DNA from: a bacterium
GTDB lineage: Bacteria > Auribacterota > UBA3054
Length of the DNA stretch: 64,000 nucleotides
Assembly: GCA_017557885.1 (NCBI GenBank)
Contig: JAFYXV010000007.1
Location: 186,001-250,000, forward strand
Direction of reading: 5' to 3'
A model generated the notes under the pieces. That model made no database searches. It saw nothing but the letters and a program-made list of their open reading frames with translations, and was not told where the DNA came from. The position numbers and the translations under genes are program-made. Below are positions 56,528 to 64,000 of the stretch, in pieces. Within the stretch, counting starts at the first letter, position 1; every line of letters begins with the position of its first letter.

Positions 56528-57607
56528 ATGACGCGCCTTATTAAAGTGAAAAATATCGCGATCGGCGGCGGCGCTGTTATTCCCGTCCAGTCGATGCTGA
56601 ACGTTCCCACCTCCGACACTGTTTCATCGCTCAGGCAGATCAGAAAGCTTGAGAAGGCGGGCTGCGACCTGGTGAGGCTGACGGTGAACGACGCGGCGGC
56701 CGCCAAAGCGCTGCCGGAGATCGTGGCGAAGTCTCCCGTTCCCTTGATCGCGGACATCCACTTTGACTACCGCATGGCGCTGGCGGCGCTGGAAGCGGGA
56801 ATAGCGAAGCTCAGAATAAACCCCGGCAACATCGGGGACAAAAAAAGAGTGAAGCTCGTGGCGGAAGCGGCGGGGGAGAAGGGCGTTCCCATCAGGATCG
56901 GCGTAAATTCCGGAAGCCTGAGGGAAGACGTCAGAAAAAAAGTCCTCGCCGGGCATCTCTCCCTTGGACTCGCCATGGGGCGGCACGCCCTCGCCGAGGC
57001 GAAGGCGCTGGAAAAATACGGCTTTGAAGACATCGTTCTGAGCGTCAAGGCGACGAGCGTAACGGAGACCGTCCGGGCTTACGAGTTCCTGCATGAAAAC
57101 TGCGACTTCCCCCTGCACCTTGGCATTACCGAGGCCGGAAGGCTGGAGGACGCGCTTCTGAAGTCCGGGGCCGGCTTGGGCGCCCTGCTTCTGAAAGGAA
57201 TAGGCGACACCCTGAGGATCTCCATAACGGGACCGGTGGAAAAGGAAGCGGAAGCCGGCAGGAAGCTCCTGCAGTTCCTGGGACTCCGGCCCTACGGCCC
57301 GGAAGTTGTGAGCTGCCCGACCTGCGGCCGCACCAAGGTCGAGGTGGAAAAGATCTCCAGAGAAGTCAGCCGGGCGCTCTCAAAGGATCCGGAGCTTAGG
57401 GACTATCAGTGCAAAGTGGCGGTCATGGGCTGCGCCGTGAACGGACCCGGGGAGGCGGCGGCCGCGGAGGCCGGATTGGCGGGCGGCAGCGACTGCTTCC
57501 TGCTCTTCGCCAAAGGAAAAGCCCTGAGGAAAGTTTCGCCCCGGGAAGCCGTCCCGGCCCTCCTCCAGGCGCTGCGCAACATTAAAAATGCAAAAAGGCT
57601 AAAATAA
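56528..57607 (+). CDS. ispG: 4-hydroxy-3-methylbut-2-enyl diphosphate synthase IspG (GcpE)
   Basis: The protein has 359 residues, the short bacterial form. The TIM barrel contains GGGAVIPVQSMLNVPTSDT, LIADIHFDYRMAL and LRINPGNIG. The C-terminal [4Fe-4S] domain has SCPTCGR and MGCAVNGPGEA, giving the three cysteine ligands. It makes HMBPP in the non-mevalonate isoprenoid pathway, so the organism uses that pathway. The ferredoxin-like partner is not encoded here. It follows rsmE by one base. Confidence 0.95.
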   Translation: MTRLIKVKNIAIGGGAVIPVQSMLNVPTSDTVSSLRQIRKLEKAGCDLVRLTVNDAAAAKALPEIVAKSPVPLIADIHFDYRMALAALEAGIAKLRINPGNIGDKKRVKLVAEAAGEKGVPIRIGVNSGSLREDVRKKVLAGHLSLGLAMGRHALAEAKALEKYGFEDIVLSVKATSVTETVRAYEFLHENCDFPLHLGITEAGRLEDALLKSGAGLGALLLKGIGDTLRISITGPVEKEAEAGRKLLQFLGLRPYGPEVVSCPTCGRTKVEVEKISREVSRALSKDPELRDYQCKVAVMGCAVNGPGEAAAAEAGLAGGSDCFLLFAKGKALRKVSPREAVPALLQALRNIKNAKRLK

Positions 57608-57647
57608 ATATAAATGTAATTTCACAAAAAGAGATTAAGGAACAACT

Positions 57648-58214
57648 ATGGATGTAATCGCCACCTTTCTGAAATGCGAAGCGCTCCTCGAGGGCCACTT
57701 CATCTTGAGCTCCGGCTTGCACAGCAACCGCTACCTGCAGTGCGCCAAGATCCTTCAGTATCCCAAGATCGCCGAGGAACTGGGAGCGGCCATCGCGAAG
57801 AAATTCTCCGATATGCAAATAGACGTGGTGGTCGGCCCGGCCATGGGCGGCGTCATCATCGCCCAGGAAGTGGCCAGGGCCATCGGCTGCCGCTCCATCT
57901 TCTCCGAAAGGGAAAACGGCGCCATGACCTTGAGGCGCGGATTTACGGTTAAAGAGGGCGAGCGCGTGCTGATCTGCGAAGACGTCTGCACCACCGGCGG
58001 CTCCGCCAAGGAAGTGGGCGCCATGCTGAGAGCTAAGGGCGCCAACGTGGTCGGCTACACCTCCATCATCGACAGAAGCGGAGGCAAAGTCGAGTTCGAC
58101 GCGCCCTACCGCGCCCTGGAAACTTTGAGCGTGGAAACTTACGATCCCGCCAACTGCCCCTTGTGCGCGGCCGGCACCCAGGCCGTGAAACCCGGCAGCC
58201 ACGGTTTGAAATAA
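57648..58214 (+). CDS. pyrE: Orotate phosphoribosyltransferase PyrE
   Basis: The protein has 188 residues. It opens LLEGHFILSSGLHSNRYLQCAK (orotate-binding region) and has the PRPP-binding motif VLICEDVCTTGGSAKE at about 106-121. It forms OMP from orotate and PRPP in pyrimidine synthesis. Two cysteines near the C-terminus (NCPLCAAG) are an unusual CxxC extra that might bind metal. The gene has an AAGGA ribosome binding site and is eight bases upstream of argS. Confidence 0.93.
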   Translation: MDVIATFLKCEALLEGHFILSSGLHSNRYLQCAKILQYPKIAEELGAAIAKKFSDMQIDVVVGPAMGGVIIAQEVARAIGCRSIFSERENGAMTLRRGFTVKEGERVLICEDVCTTGGSAKEVGAMLRAKGANVVGYTSIIDRSGGKVEFDAPYRALETLSVETYDPANCPLCAAGTQAVKPGSHGLK

Positions 58215-58222
58215 GGAACATC

Positions 58223-59872
58223 ATGCAGAATAAGATCAAAGAACTTTTAGAGCGGGCCTTGAAGAGCGTCGCCGAAGCCGAGGGCGTGGAGGCGAGTTTT
58301 CCGCCGGTGGTCATAACGGTCCCGAAGGACACGACCCACGGCAACTTCGCCACCAACGCCGCGCTCACATCAAGCAAGATTTTTAAGCAGGCTCCGGCGG
58401 TTTTGGCCGGAAAGTTAGTCGAGTATTGCAACGCCAACTGCGGAAGCGACCTTTCCTTCGAGGCCGCCGGACCGGGCTTCATCAACGTGAAGCTTTTGGG
58501 CAACGCCAAGAGCTCCGCTTTCATGGCGCTCTTCAATAGCGGCGAGAAAATAGGCCTCTCCGACATCGGCAGGGGAAAGACCGTGGACGTGGAGTACGTC
58601 TCCGCCAATCCCACCGGACCTTTGACGGTTGGGCACGGCCGCAACGCCGCGGTGGGCGACGTTATCTCGCGGCTCTTTGCGGCCGTTGGCTACAATGTCA
58701 CGAAAGAATATTACTTCAACGACGCCGGCAACCAGATGAACGTGCTGGCCCGCTCCGTCAGGTGCCGCTACCGCCAGTTGCTTGGCAGCGACGAACAGCT
58801 TGAGGAGAACGGCTACCAGGGCGAATACATCGTGGACATCGCAAAAGATGTGCTGAAAGATTTCGGCGATTCCCTGAAAGACACCGACGAACTGAAGACC
58901 TTCAAGGAATACGCGGTCAGGGCTACCTTCGCTATGATCAAGGACAGCCTGAAAAAGATGCGCGTCAACCACGACGTTTATTTCAACGAGCACAGCCTCT
59001 ACGATTCCGGCCGCATCAAAGAGACGCTGGAGCTTATCGCCGCGAAGGGCCTGAGCTACGAAAAGGACGGGGCCGTCTGGTACAAAGCCAGCCAGTTCGG
59101 AGCGGAGAAAGACCGCGCGCTGGTCAAGTCCAGCGGAGAACCGACTTACCGTTTGCCGGACATCGCTTACCACCGCGACAAATTCGAGCGCGGCTTCGAC
59201 CGCATCGTGGACATTTTCGGCGCGGATCACATCGCCCAGTATCCGGACGTTTTGTCCTGCCTGAAGGCCCTGGGCTACGACGTGGACAAGGTGACGGTGG
59301 CGATCTACCAGTTCGTGACTTTGCTCTCTAACGGCGAAGCTGTCAAGATGTCCACCAGGAAAGCCAACTACGTTACCCTGGACGAACTGATGGACGACGT
59401 GGGCGTTGACGCCGTGAGATATTTCTTCGTCATGAGAAGATTGGGAAGCCACCTGGAATTTGACCTGGCGCTGGCTAAAAAGCAGTCGCCGGACAACCCG
59501 GTCTTCTACATTCAGTACGCTTACGCCAGGATCGCCTCCATCTTCCGCAAGGCGGAGGTGACGGCGGAATCCCTTGCGCAAAAAGAGATCAAAGCGGAGC
59601 TTTTGACCGATCCTTCCGAACAGGAGCTCATCAAGCTTCTCGGCACCATGAAGGACACGGTGGAGAAGGCCGCGGAGCTCTGCGAGCCGCACAGGCTCAC
59701 GGGCTATCTGGAAAAACTGGCGGAGGCTTTCCACCATTACTACAACGCCGCCCAGATCCTTGTCGAGGACAAAGATCTCTGCACGGCGAGGCTGGCTCTT
59801 TTGTCAGTCGTTAGGAACGCTATCAAATGCGGGCTCGACATCCTCGGGATCTCCGCTCCGGAAAAAATGTAA
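58223..59872 (+). CDS. argS: Arginyl-tRNA synthetase
   Basis: The start at 58223 follows AAGGA; an earlier in-frame start would overlap pyrE by 50 bases and is rejected. The protein has 549 residues. Class I motifs are present: VSANPTGPLTVGHGRNAAVGD holds the HIGH-type HGRN and KMSTRKANYVTLDEL the KMSKS-type motif near 377. The DALR anticodon domain lies at the C-terminus. It charges tRNA-Arg. Length and motifs are normal. Confidence 0.95.
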   Translation: MQNKIKELLERALKSVAEAEGVEASFPPVVITVPKDTTHGNFATNAALTSSKIFKQAPAVLAGKLVEYCNANCGSDLSFEAAGPGFINVKLLGNAKSSAFMALFNSGEKIGLSDIGRGKTVDVEYVSANPTGPLTVGHGRNAAVGDVISRLFAAVGYNVTKEYYFNDAGNQMNVLARSVRCRYRQLLGSDEQLEENGYQGEYIVDIAKDVLKDFGDSLKDTDELKTFKEYAVRATFAMIKDSLKKMRVNHDVYFNEHSLYDSGRIKETLELIAAKGLSYEKDGAVWYKASQFGAEKDRALVKSSGEPTYRLPDIAYHRDKFERGFDRIVDIFGADHIAQYPDVLSCLKALGYDVDKVTVAIYQFVTLLSNGEAVKMSTRKANYVTLDELMDDVGVDAVRYFFVMRRLGSHLEFDLALAKKQSPDNPVFYIQYAYARIASIFRKAEVTAESLAQKEIKAELLTDPSEQELIKLLGTMKDTVEKAAELCEPHRLTGYLEKLAEAFHHYYNAAQILVEDKDLCTARLALLSVVRNAIKCGLDILGISAPEKM

Positions 59873-59895
59873 ATAAAAAAATCAAGGAAAATCAT

Positions 59896-60762
59896 ATGGA
59901 AACTGTAAAGATCAACGAATATCCTCTTCTGAAGAGCGGCAAAGTCAGGGAAGTCTATGACCTGGGCGAGCATCTTCTTTTTGTGGCGACAGACCGCATC
60001 TCGGCCTTCGACAGCATACTGCCCACGCTCATTCCGGACAAGGGCAAAGTTTTGGCGGGCCTCTCCGCGTTCTGGTTCTCATTCTTCGGCGACAAAGTCA
60101 AGAACCACTTCGTTTCCGGCGACGTTTGCAAGATGTATCCGAAGCTTGAGCCCTACAAGGAATACCTGGACGGCCGCGCCATGGTCGTGAAAAAGGCCCA
60201 GATCTTCCCGGTGGAGTGCGTGGTGAGAGGCTATCTTGCCGGCAGCGCTTTCGCGGAATACAAGAAGTTCGGAACGGTCTGCGGCAAGAAGATCCAGGAA
60301 GGGCTCCAGGAGTGCTCCGAACTGCCCGAGCCCATCTTCACGCCTTCCACCAAGGCGGACGCCGGCCACGACGAGAACATCGACTTCGACCGCATGGCCG
60401 ACATCGTCGGCTTCGAATCCGCCAGCCAGCTCCGGGATCTTTCTTTGTACATCTACTCCCGCGCCAGAGCCTACGCCAGGGAGAAAGGCATCATCATAGC
60501 CGACACGAAATTCGAGTTCGGCGTCTGCGACGGCCAGATCATCCTCTGCGACGAAGTTCTCACGCCTGACTCCTCCCGCTTCTGGCCCGCCGACCAATAC
60601 TGCCCGGGCAAGGCTCAGCCCAGCTTCGACAAGCAGTATGTCCGCGATTATCTGAACGCGATCAAATGGAACCACGAGCCCCCGGCGCCGGCGCTCCCGC
60701 CCGAAGTGGTGGAAGAGACCAGGAAGAAATATCAGATGGCGCTGGATCTTCTGAGCAAATAA
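59896..60762 (+). CDS. purC: SAICAR synthetase PurC
   Basis: The start at 59896 is preceded by AAGGA and gives METVKINEYPLLKSGKVREVYDLG, the family N-terminus; an upstream frame extension into argS is rejected. The protein has 288 residues, the longer PurC form. Key motifs are DRISAFDSILPTLIPDKG, VECVVRGYLAGSAFAEYKKFG and LIIADTKFEFG-like IIADTKFEFG. It joins aspartate to CAIR in purine synthesis. ftsH begins three bases after it. Confidence 0.95.
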   Translation: METVKINEYPLLKSGKVREVYDLGEHLLFVATDRISAFDSILPTLIPDKGKVLAGLSAFWFSFFGDKVKNHFVSGDVCKMYPKLEPYKEYLDGRAMVVKKAQIFPVECVVRGYLAGSAFAEYKKFGTVCGKKIQEGLQECSELPEPIFTPSTKADAGHDENIDFDRMADIVGFESASQLRDLSLYIYSRARAYAREKGIIIADTKFEFGVCDGQIILCDEVLTPDSSRFWPADQYCPGKAQPSFDKQYVRDYLNAIKWNHEPPAPALPPEVVEETRKKYQMALDLLSK

Positions 60763-60765
60763 TCT

Positions 60766-62808
60766 ATGGGAGACAACAGCAAAAAAAGAGCCGGCGGCGG
60801 CTTTTCCGCCTGGCGCCCTTCCCTTATTTGGATCGCCGTTCTGGTGGCGACCATGCTTCTTCTCCAGCGTTTCGCGCTGGGGCAGGGCGGAGTCGTGAAT
60901 CTCTCCACTTCCGATTTTGACGAGATGATCTCCTTGGGCTGCGTGAAAAGCGTGACGGCCAGGGAGGACAGCGTCAACGTCACCGGCGAACTGGTCTTCA
61001 ACGAGATAGGGGAGCTGCCGGAGAGCGTGAAAAAGCAGCTGGCGGATCTGCCCCAGGGGACGAAGGAAGTCCGCTTCAAGACCACGGTCACGAAAAATCC
61101 GGAGGTGGAGGCCGACCGCATCAAGGCGATGCGTGAAAAAGGCGTGGAGTACACCCTGAAGGAAGCTCCCAAATGGGGCGTGATATCTTTCATCCTGCCC
61201 ATCGTGGTCCTTTTCGCCCTCGGCTACTTTTTCTTCAACAGATTGTCGAGAAACAACATGGGCATGGCCCAGGACTTCAGCCGCAGCCGGGCTAAGCAGA
61301 GCAATCCCGGCGAGCTGAAGATCACCTTCGCCGACGTGGCGGGCTGCGAGGAAGCCAAGGAAGAGACCAAGGAATTGATCGACTACCTCAAGGACACCTC
61401 CAAGTTCACCAAGATCGGCGCCCGCATCCCCAGGGGCGTCATCCTTGTCGGTCCTCCGGGAACGGGAAAGACTTTGATAGCCAAAGCCATCGCCGGCGAG
61501 GCGGGAGTTCCGTTCTTCTCCATCACCGGCTCCGACTTCGTGGAGATGTTCGTGGGCGTGGGCGCCGCCAGAGTGAGAGACCTTTTTGAGACCGGCCGCA
61601 GCAACGCCCCCTGCATCATCTTCATCGACGAGATAGACGCGGTGGGCCGCCACAGAGGCTCCGGTCTTGGCAACGGCAACGACGAAAGGGAGCAGACCTT
61701 GAACGCGCTCCTGGTGGGCATGGACGGCTTCGAGGAAAACGACGGCGTCATAGTCATCGCCGCCACCAACCGTCCCGACGTTTTGGATCCCGCTCTGCTC
61801 AGGCCCGGGCGCTTCGACCGCCAGGTGGTGCTGGACATCCCCGATTTGAAGGGCAGGGAAGCCATTCTGCAGGTGCACGCCAGGAAGATCAAAATGGGAC
61901 CCGACGTTGACCTGAACAAGGTGGCCAGGGAAACCCCGGGCCTTTCCGGCGCCGAACTGGAGAACATCGTCAACGAAGCGGCCATCTGGGCCGCCAGACA
62001 GAATCACGATACCGTGAGCATGGCGGATTTCGAGGCGGCCAGGGACAAAGTCTGCTTCGGCCGTGAACGCCGCAGCCTTACCATCGACGAAAAGGACCGC
62101 AGGATCACCGCGGTGCACGAGAGCGGGCACGCCATCGTGATGGCGCTCTCCAAAAACGGCGACCCGGTCCACAAAGTGACGATCATTCCCCGGGGCCAGG
62201 CCCTGGGCGCCACTTTCTCTCTGCCGGAAAAAGACCGCATGCACAGGTCCAAGGCGGAATTGGAGGACATCCTCGTTTCCCTGTACGCCGGCCGGGTGGC
62301 GGAGGAGATCGTCTTCGGCGACATCACCGCCGGCGCCAGCAACGACATCAGGCGCGCCACGGAGATCGCCCGGCGCATGGTCTGCGAGTGGGGCATGAGC
62401 GACAAGCTCGCCCCCAGAATGTACGGGCAGCGCGAGGAAACGCTTTTCCTCGGCAGGGAAGTCAGCCGCCAGGTTGACTACAGCGACGAGACCGCCAACC
62501 TTATCGACTCCGAGATCAACGCCGTTATCGAAAAGGCCAGGAAGGAAGCTTTCCGGATCCTGACCGAGCGAAGAAAAGAACTTGACATTCTTGCCGAGGC
62601 GCTTCTGCGCCACGAGACTCTGGATGGCTCCGAAGTGACGGACATCCTGGAAGGGCGCGAACTGGCAAGGGACCTTAAGGCCGAAGAAAAGGCCGAAGCA
62701 AAAACTGAAAAACCTGAGGCTGACGCGGAAAGCGAATCTTCCCAGGATGGGTTGGAAAGCCGGGATGCGGAGCCTTCGGCGGGATCCGGCGAGGAAGGGA
62801 AGGGCTGA
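60766..62808 (+). CDS. ftsH: Membrane AAA+ zinc metalloprotease FtsH
   Basis: The protein has 680 residues. Two membrane helices (about 19-36 and 141-160) flank a periplasmic domain. The AAA domain has Walker A GPPGTGKT (about 229), Walker [12 protein letters not shown] and the second region of homology [22 protein letters not shown]. The protease domain has HESGH (about 451) and the later Asp ligand in [13 protein letters not shown]. It degrades membrane and short-lived cytosolic proteins. An acidic, Glu/Lys-rich tail (about 630-680) is long. The stop shares a base with the folP start. Confidence 0.96.
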   Translation: MGDNSKKRAGGGFSAWRPSLIWIAVLVATMLLLQRFALGQGGVVNLSTSDFDEMISLGCVKSVTAREDSVNVTGELVFNEIGELPESVKKQLADLPQGTKEVRFKTTVTKNPEVEADRIKAMREKGVEYTLKEAPKWGVISFILPIVVLFALGYFFFNRLSRNNMGMAQDFSRSRAKQSNPGELKITFADVAGCEEAKEETKELIDYLKDTSKFTKIGARIPRGVILVGPPGTGKTLIAKAIAGEAGVPFFSITGSDFVEMFVGVGAARVRDLFETGRSNAPCIIFIDEIDAVGRHRGSGLGNGNDEREQTLNALLVGMDGFEENDGVIVIAATNRPDVLDPALLRPGRFDRQVVLDIPDLKGREAILQVHARKIKMGPDVDLNKVARETPGLSGAELENIVNEAAIWAARQNHDTVSMADFEAARDKVCFGRERRSLTIDEKDRRITAVHESGHAIVMALSKNGDPVHKVTIIPRGQALGATFSLPEKDRMHRSKAELEDILVSLYAGRVAEEIVFGDITAGASNDIRRATEIARRMVCEWGMSDKLAPRMYGQREETLFLGREVSRQVDYSDETANLIDSEINAVIEKARKEAFRILTERRKELDILAEALLRHETLDGSEVTDILEGRELARDLKAEEKAEAKTEKPEADAESESSQDGLESRDAEPSAGSGEEGKG

Positions 62809-63635
62809 TGTACGCCTGGCGCTGGCAAATAAAGGGCAGGAAATTGCGTTTCGATTTCCCTCTGATCGTCGGGATACTTAACCTGACGCCGGATTCCTTT
62901 TACAGCCAGAGCCGCTGCGAAGGCCGCTCCAGCGCCCTCAAAAGAGCCAAGCAGCTTGTTGCGGACGGCGCGGACATCCTGGATCTGGGCGCGGAATCCA
63001 CCAGGCCGGGCGCCGCGTTCGTCAGCGAGGAAAAGGAACTGGCCCGCCTCCTGCCGGCTCTCAAAGCCATCAGGGCCGCTTTTCCTGACATTCCGATATC
63101 CATAGACACCAGAAGGGCCGCGGTGGCCAAGGAGGCCCTGGAGGCCGGCGCCGACATCATAAACGACGTCTCTTCCCTGAGCGATCCGTTGATGAAGGAA
63201 GTGGCGGCCCGCTATCTTCCCGGGGTTATACTGACGCACGCTCCCGCGGAACTGGCCAGCGGGGAAAACAGGGACGTTTCCATCGGCGAAGTCAAGAAAT
63301 TTTTAAGGGAGCGAACCTCCCAGGCGGTCGCCTGGGGAGTCCCCAGAGATTCGATAGTCTGGGATCCGGGACTGGGATTTGGCAAAACTACGCAGTCCAA
63401 CTGGCAGCTCCTTATGGACCTGAAGGAGATCTCCTCCGACAATCTAGTGATGTGCGCCGCCTCCCGGAAACGGTTCACCAGAAAGGATCCGGACGCGCCT
63501 GAAGGCCCCGGGAATTCCGGGCTGGAGGGGACCATAAAGGCCAATCTTCTGGCTGTCGAGAACGGCGCCGCCATGCTGAGAGTCCACGACGTGGCGGAGA
63601 TGAAACAAATTTTGAAAGGAGGGTCCCGTGCCTGA
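62808..63635 (+). CDS. folP: Dihydropteroate synthase FolP
   Basis: The protein has 275 residues. Family motifs are VGILNLTPDSFY, ILDLGAESTRPGA, SIDTRRAAVA, INDVSSL, WDPGLGFGKT and CAASRKRF. It condenses p-aminobenzoate with the pterin diphosphate in folate synthesis and is the sulfonamide target. ftsH-folP adjacency is a widespread arrangement. The start overlaps the ftsH stop (TGATG), and the stop overlaps the next gene. Confidence 0.94.
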   Translation: MYAWRWQIKGRKLRFDFPLIVGILNLTPDSFYSQSRCEGRSSALKRAKQLVADGADILDLGAESTRPGAAFVSEEKELARLLPALKAIRAAFPDIPISIDTRRAAVAKEALEAGADIINDVSSLSDPLMKEVAARYLPGVILTHAPAELASGENRDVSIGEVKKFLRERTSQAVAWGVPRDSIVWDPGLGFGKTTQSNWQLLMDLKEISSDNLVMCAASRKRFTRKDPDAPEGPGNSGLEGTIKANLLAVENGAAMLRVHDVAEMKQILKGGSRA

Positions 63636-64000
63636 AAAAGAAGTCAGCACCTGGATCCTCACGGCGGATTTCGATTATCCCGAGTGCCAGAGGATAATCA
63701 GCGCTTACAGGGAGCGCCGCAACATTACGGTCTGCTTTTCCGGAAAATTCGTTAAGACCTGGCCTATCACAAGGTCCGCGATCCTGGCGGACGTTCTGAC
63801 GAAGCTTGAAAAACAGAAGATCGATTGGATCTTCGAGGATATTCCCGAAGAGACGATGCGCTTCATCAAATTCAACAAAGAGCGCAGCGACACCATTACG
63901 GTCGCAAGGGTGGCCAGGGCCGGCAAGCGCCGCATCTACGGCCTGATCGTCAGGACTAACAATTTCCTGAAAATGCTGGTCTATCTCTTCAAGCTGATGC
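63628..64000 (+). CDS. Protein of unknown function, cut by the right edge
   Basis: A GTG start at 63628 is preceded by a strong AAAGGAGGG ribosome binding site and overlaps the end of folP by eight bases. The visible 124 residues are mixed alpha/beta (ILTADFDYPECQRIISAYRERRN, then RSAILADVLTKLEKQKIDWIFEDIPEE) and contain no motif I recognise. The frame runs open to the window end. The gene is part of the grpE-to-folP run. Confidence 0.7.
   Translation, partial: MPEKEVSTWILTADFDYPECQRIISAYRERRNITVCFSGKFVKTWPITRSAILADVLTKLEKQKIDWIFEDIPEETMRFIKFNKERSDTITVARVARAGKRRIYGLIVRTNNFLKMLVYLFKLM

Noticed and set aside
60079-62613. Very long open frame on the minus strand across purC and ftsH (similar ones lie opposite 131-2167, 25460-28606, 32344-34887 and groEL)
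   Set aside because: It is antisense to genes with clear family motifs, has no recognisable domains and is explained by GC-rich codon use on the coding strand.

Overview
The window reads as a chromosome segment of a GC-rich, Gram-negative bacterium of the PVC superphylum, most likely Kiritimatiellota or Lentisphaerota from an animal gut. This placement is inferred. It rests on twelve secreted proteins with PEP-CTERM sorting tails, lipoprotein signals, a complete Bat (aerotolerance) operon, and genes for breakdown of sulfated or GlcNAc-bearing host glycans. No rRNA, tRNA, CRISPR array, insertion sequence or prophage was seen, and no gene-free stretch exceeds about 240 bases.

Layout. 1-2167: the end of a probable sulfatase and a heparinase II/III-like protein. 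2291-11906: a tight operon of three tandem PEP-CTERM subtilisin-like proteases, a secreted carboxypeptidase-regulatory-repeat protein, a 62-residue charged protein, a parvulin-type lipoprotein foldase and a family 2 glycosyltransferase. 12011-22627 (minus strand): a ten-gene Bat operon (MoxR ATPase, DUF58, BatA, BatB, BatC, BatD, BatE and partners). 22852-38313: eight PEP-CTERM proteins built from concanavalin-like and BACON-like modules, four large and four small, with one phosphodiesterase-type lipoprotein among them. 38461-40989: a GH89 alpha-N-acetylglucosaminidase lipoprotein. 41035-46295 (minus): two zincin-like secreted proteins carrying HExGHSLxxPD motifs. 46476-49648: a secreted protein of unknown function, obg and rluD. 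49890-53776: dnaK-groES-groEL. 53962 to the right edge: grpE-dnaJ-rsmE-ispG-pyrE-argS-purC-ftsH-folP and a partial gene.

How the parts fit. The left and middle regions encode an export-and-surface programme: PEP-CTERM proteases and lectin-like proteins, a lipoprotein foldase to help fold them, and lipoprotein glycan-cleaving enzymes. The sorting enzyme (exosortase) is not in the window. The right third is housekeeping and protein quality control. Two envelope or proteostasis units, dnaK-groES-groEL and the Bat operon, are each preceded by sigma-54-type -24/-12 elements with upstream inverted repeats. Most other promoters look like sigma-70 types with extended -10 boxes (TGnTAAAAT). Tandem paralogs, repeated intergenic blocks and near-identical terminators show that the PEP-CTERM region grew by local duplication.
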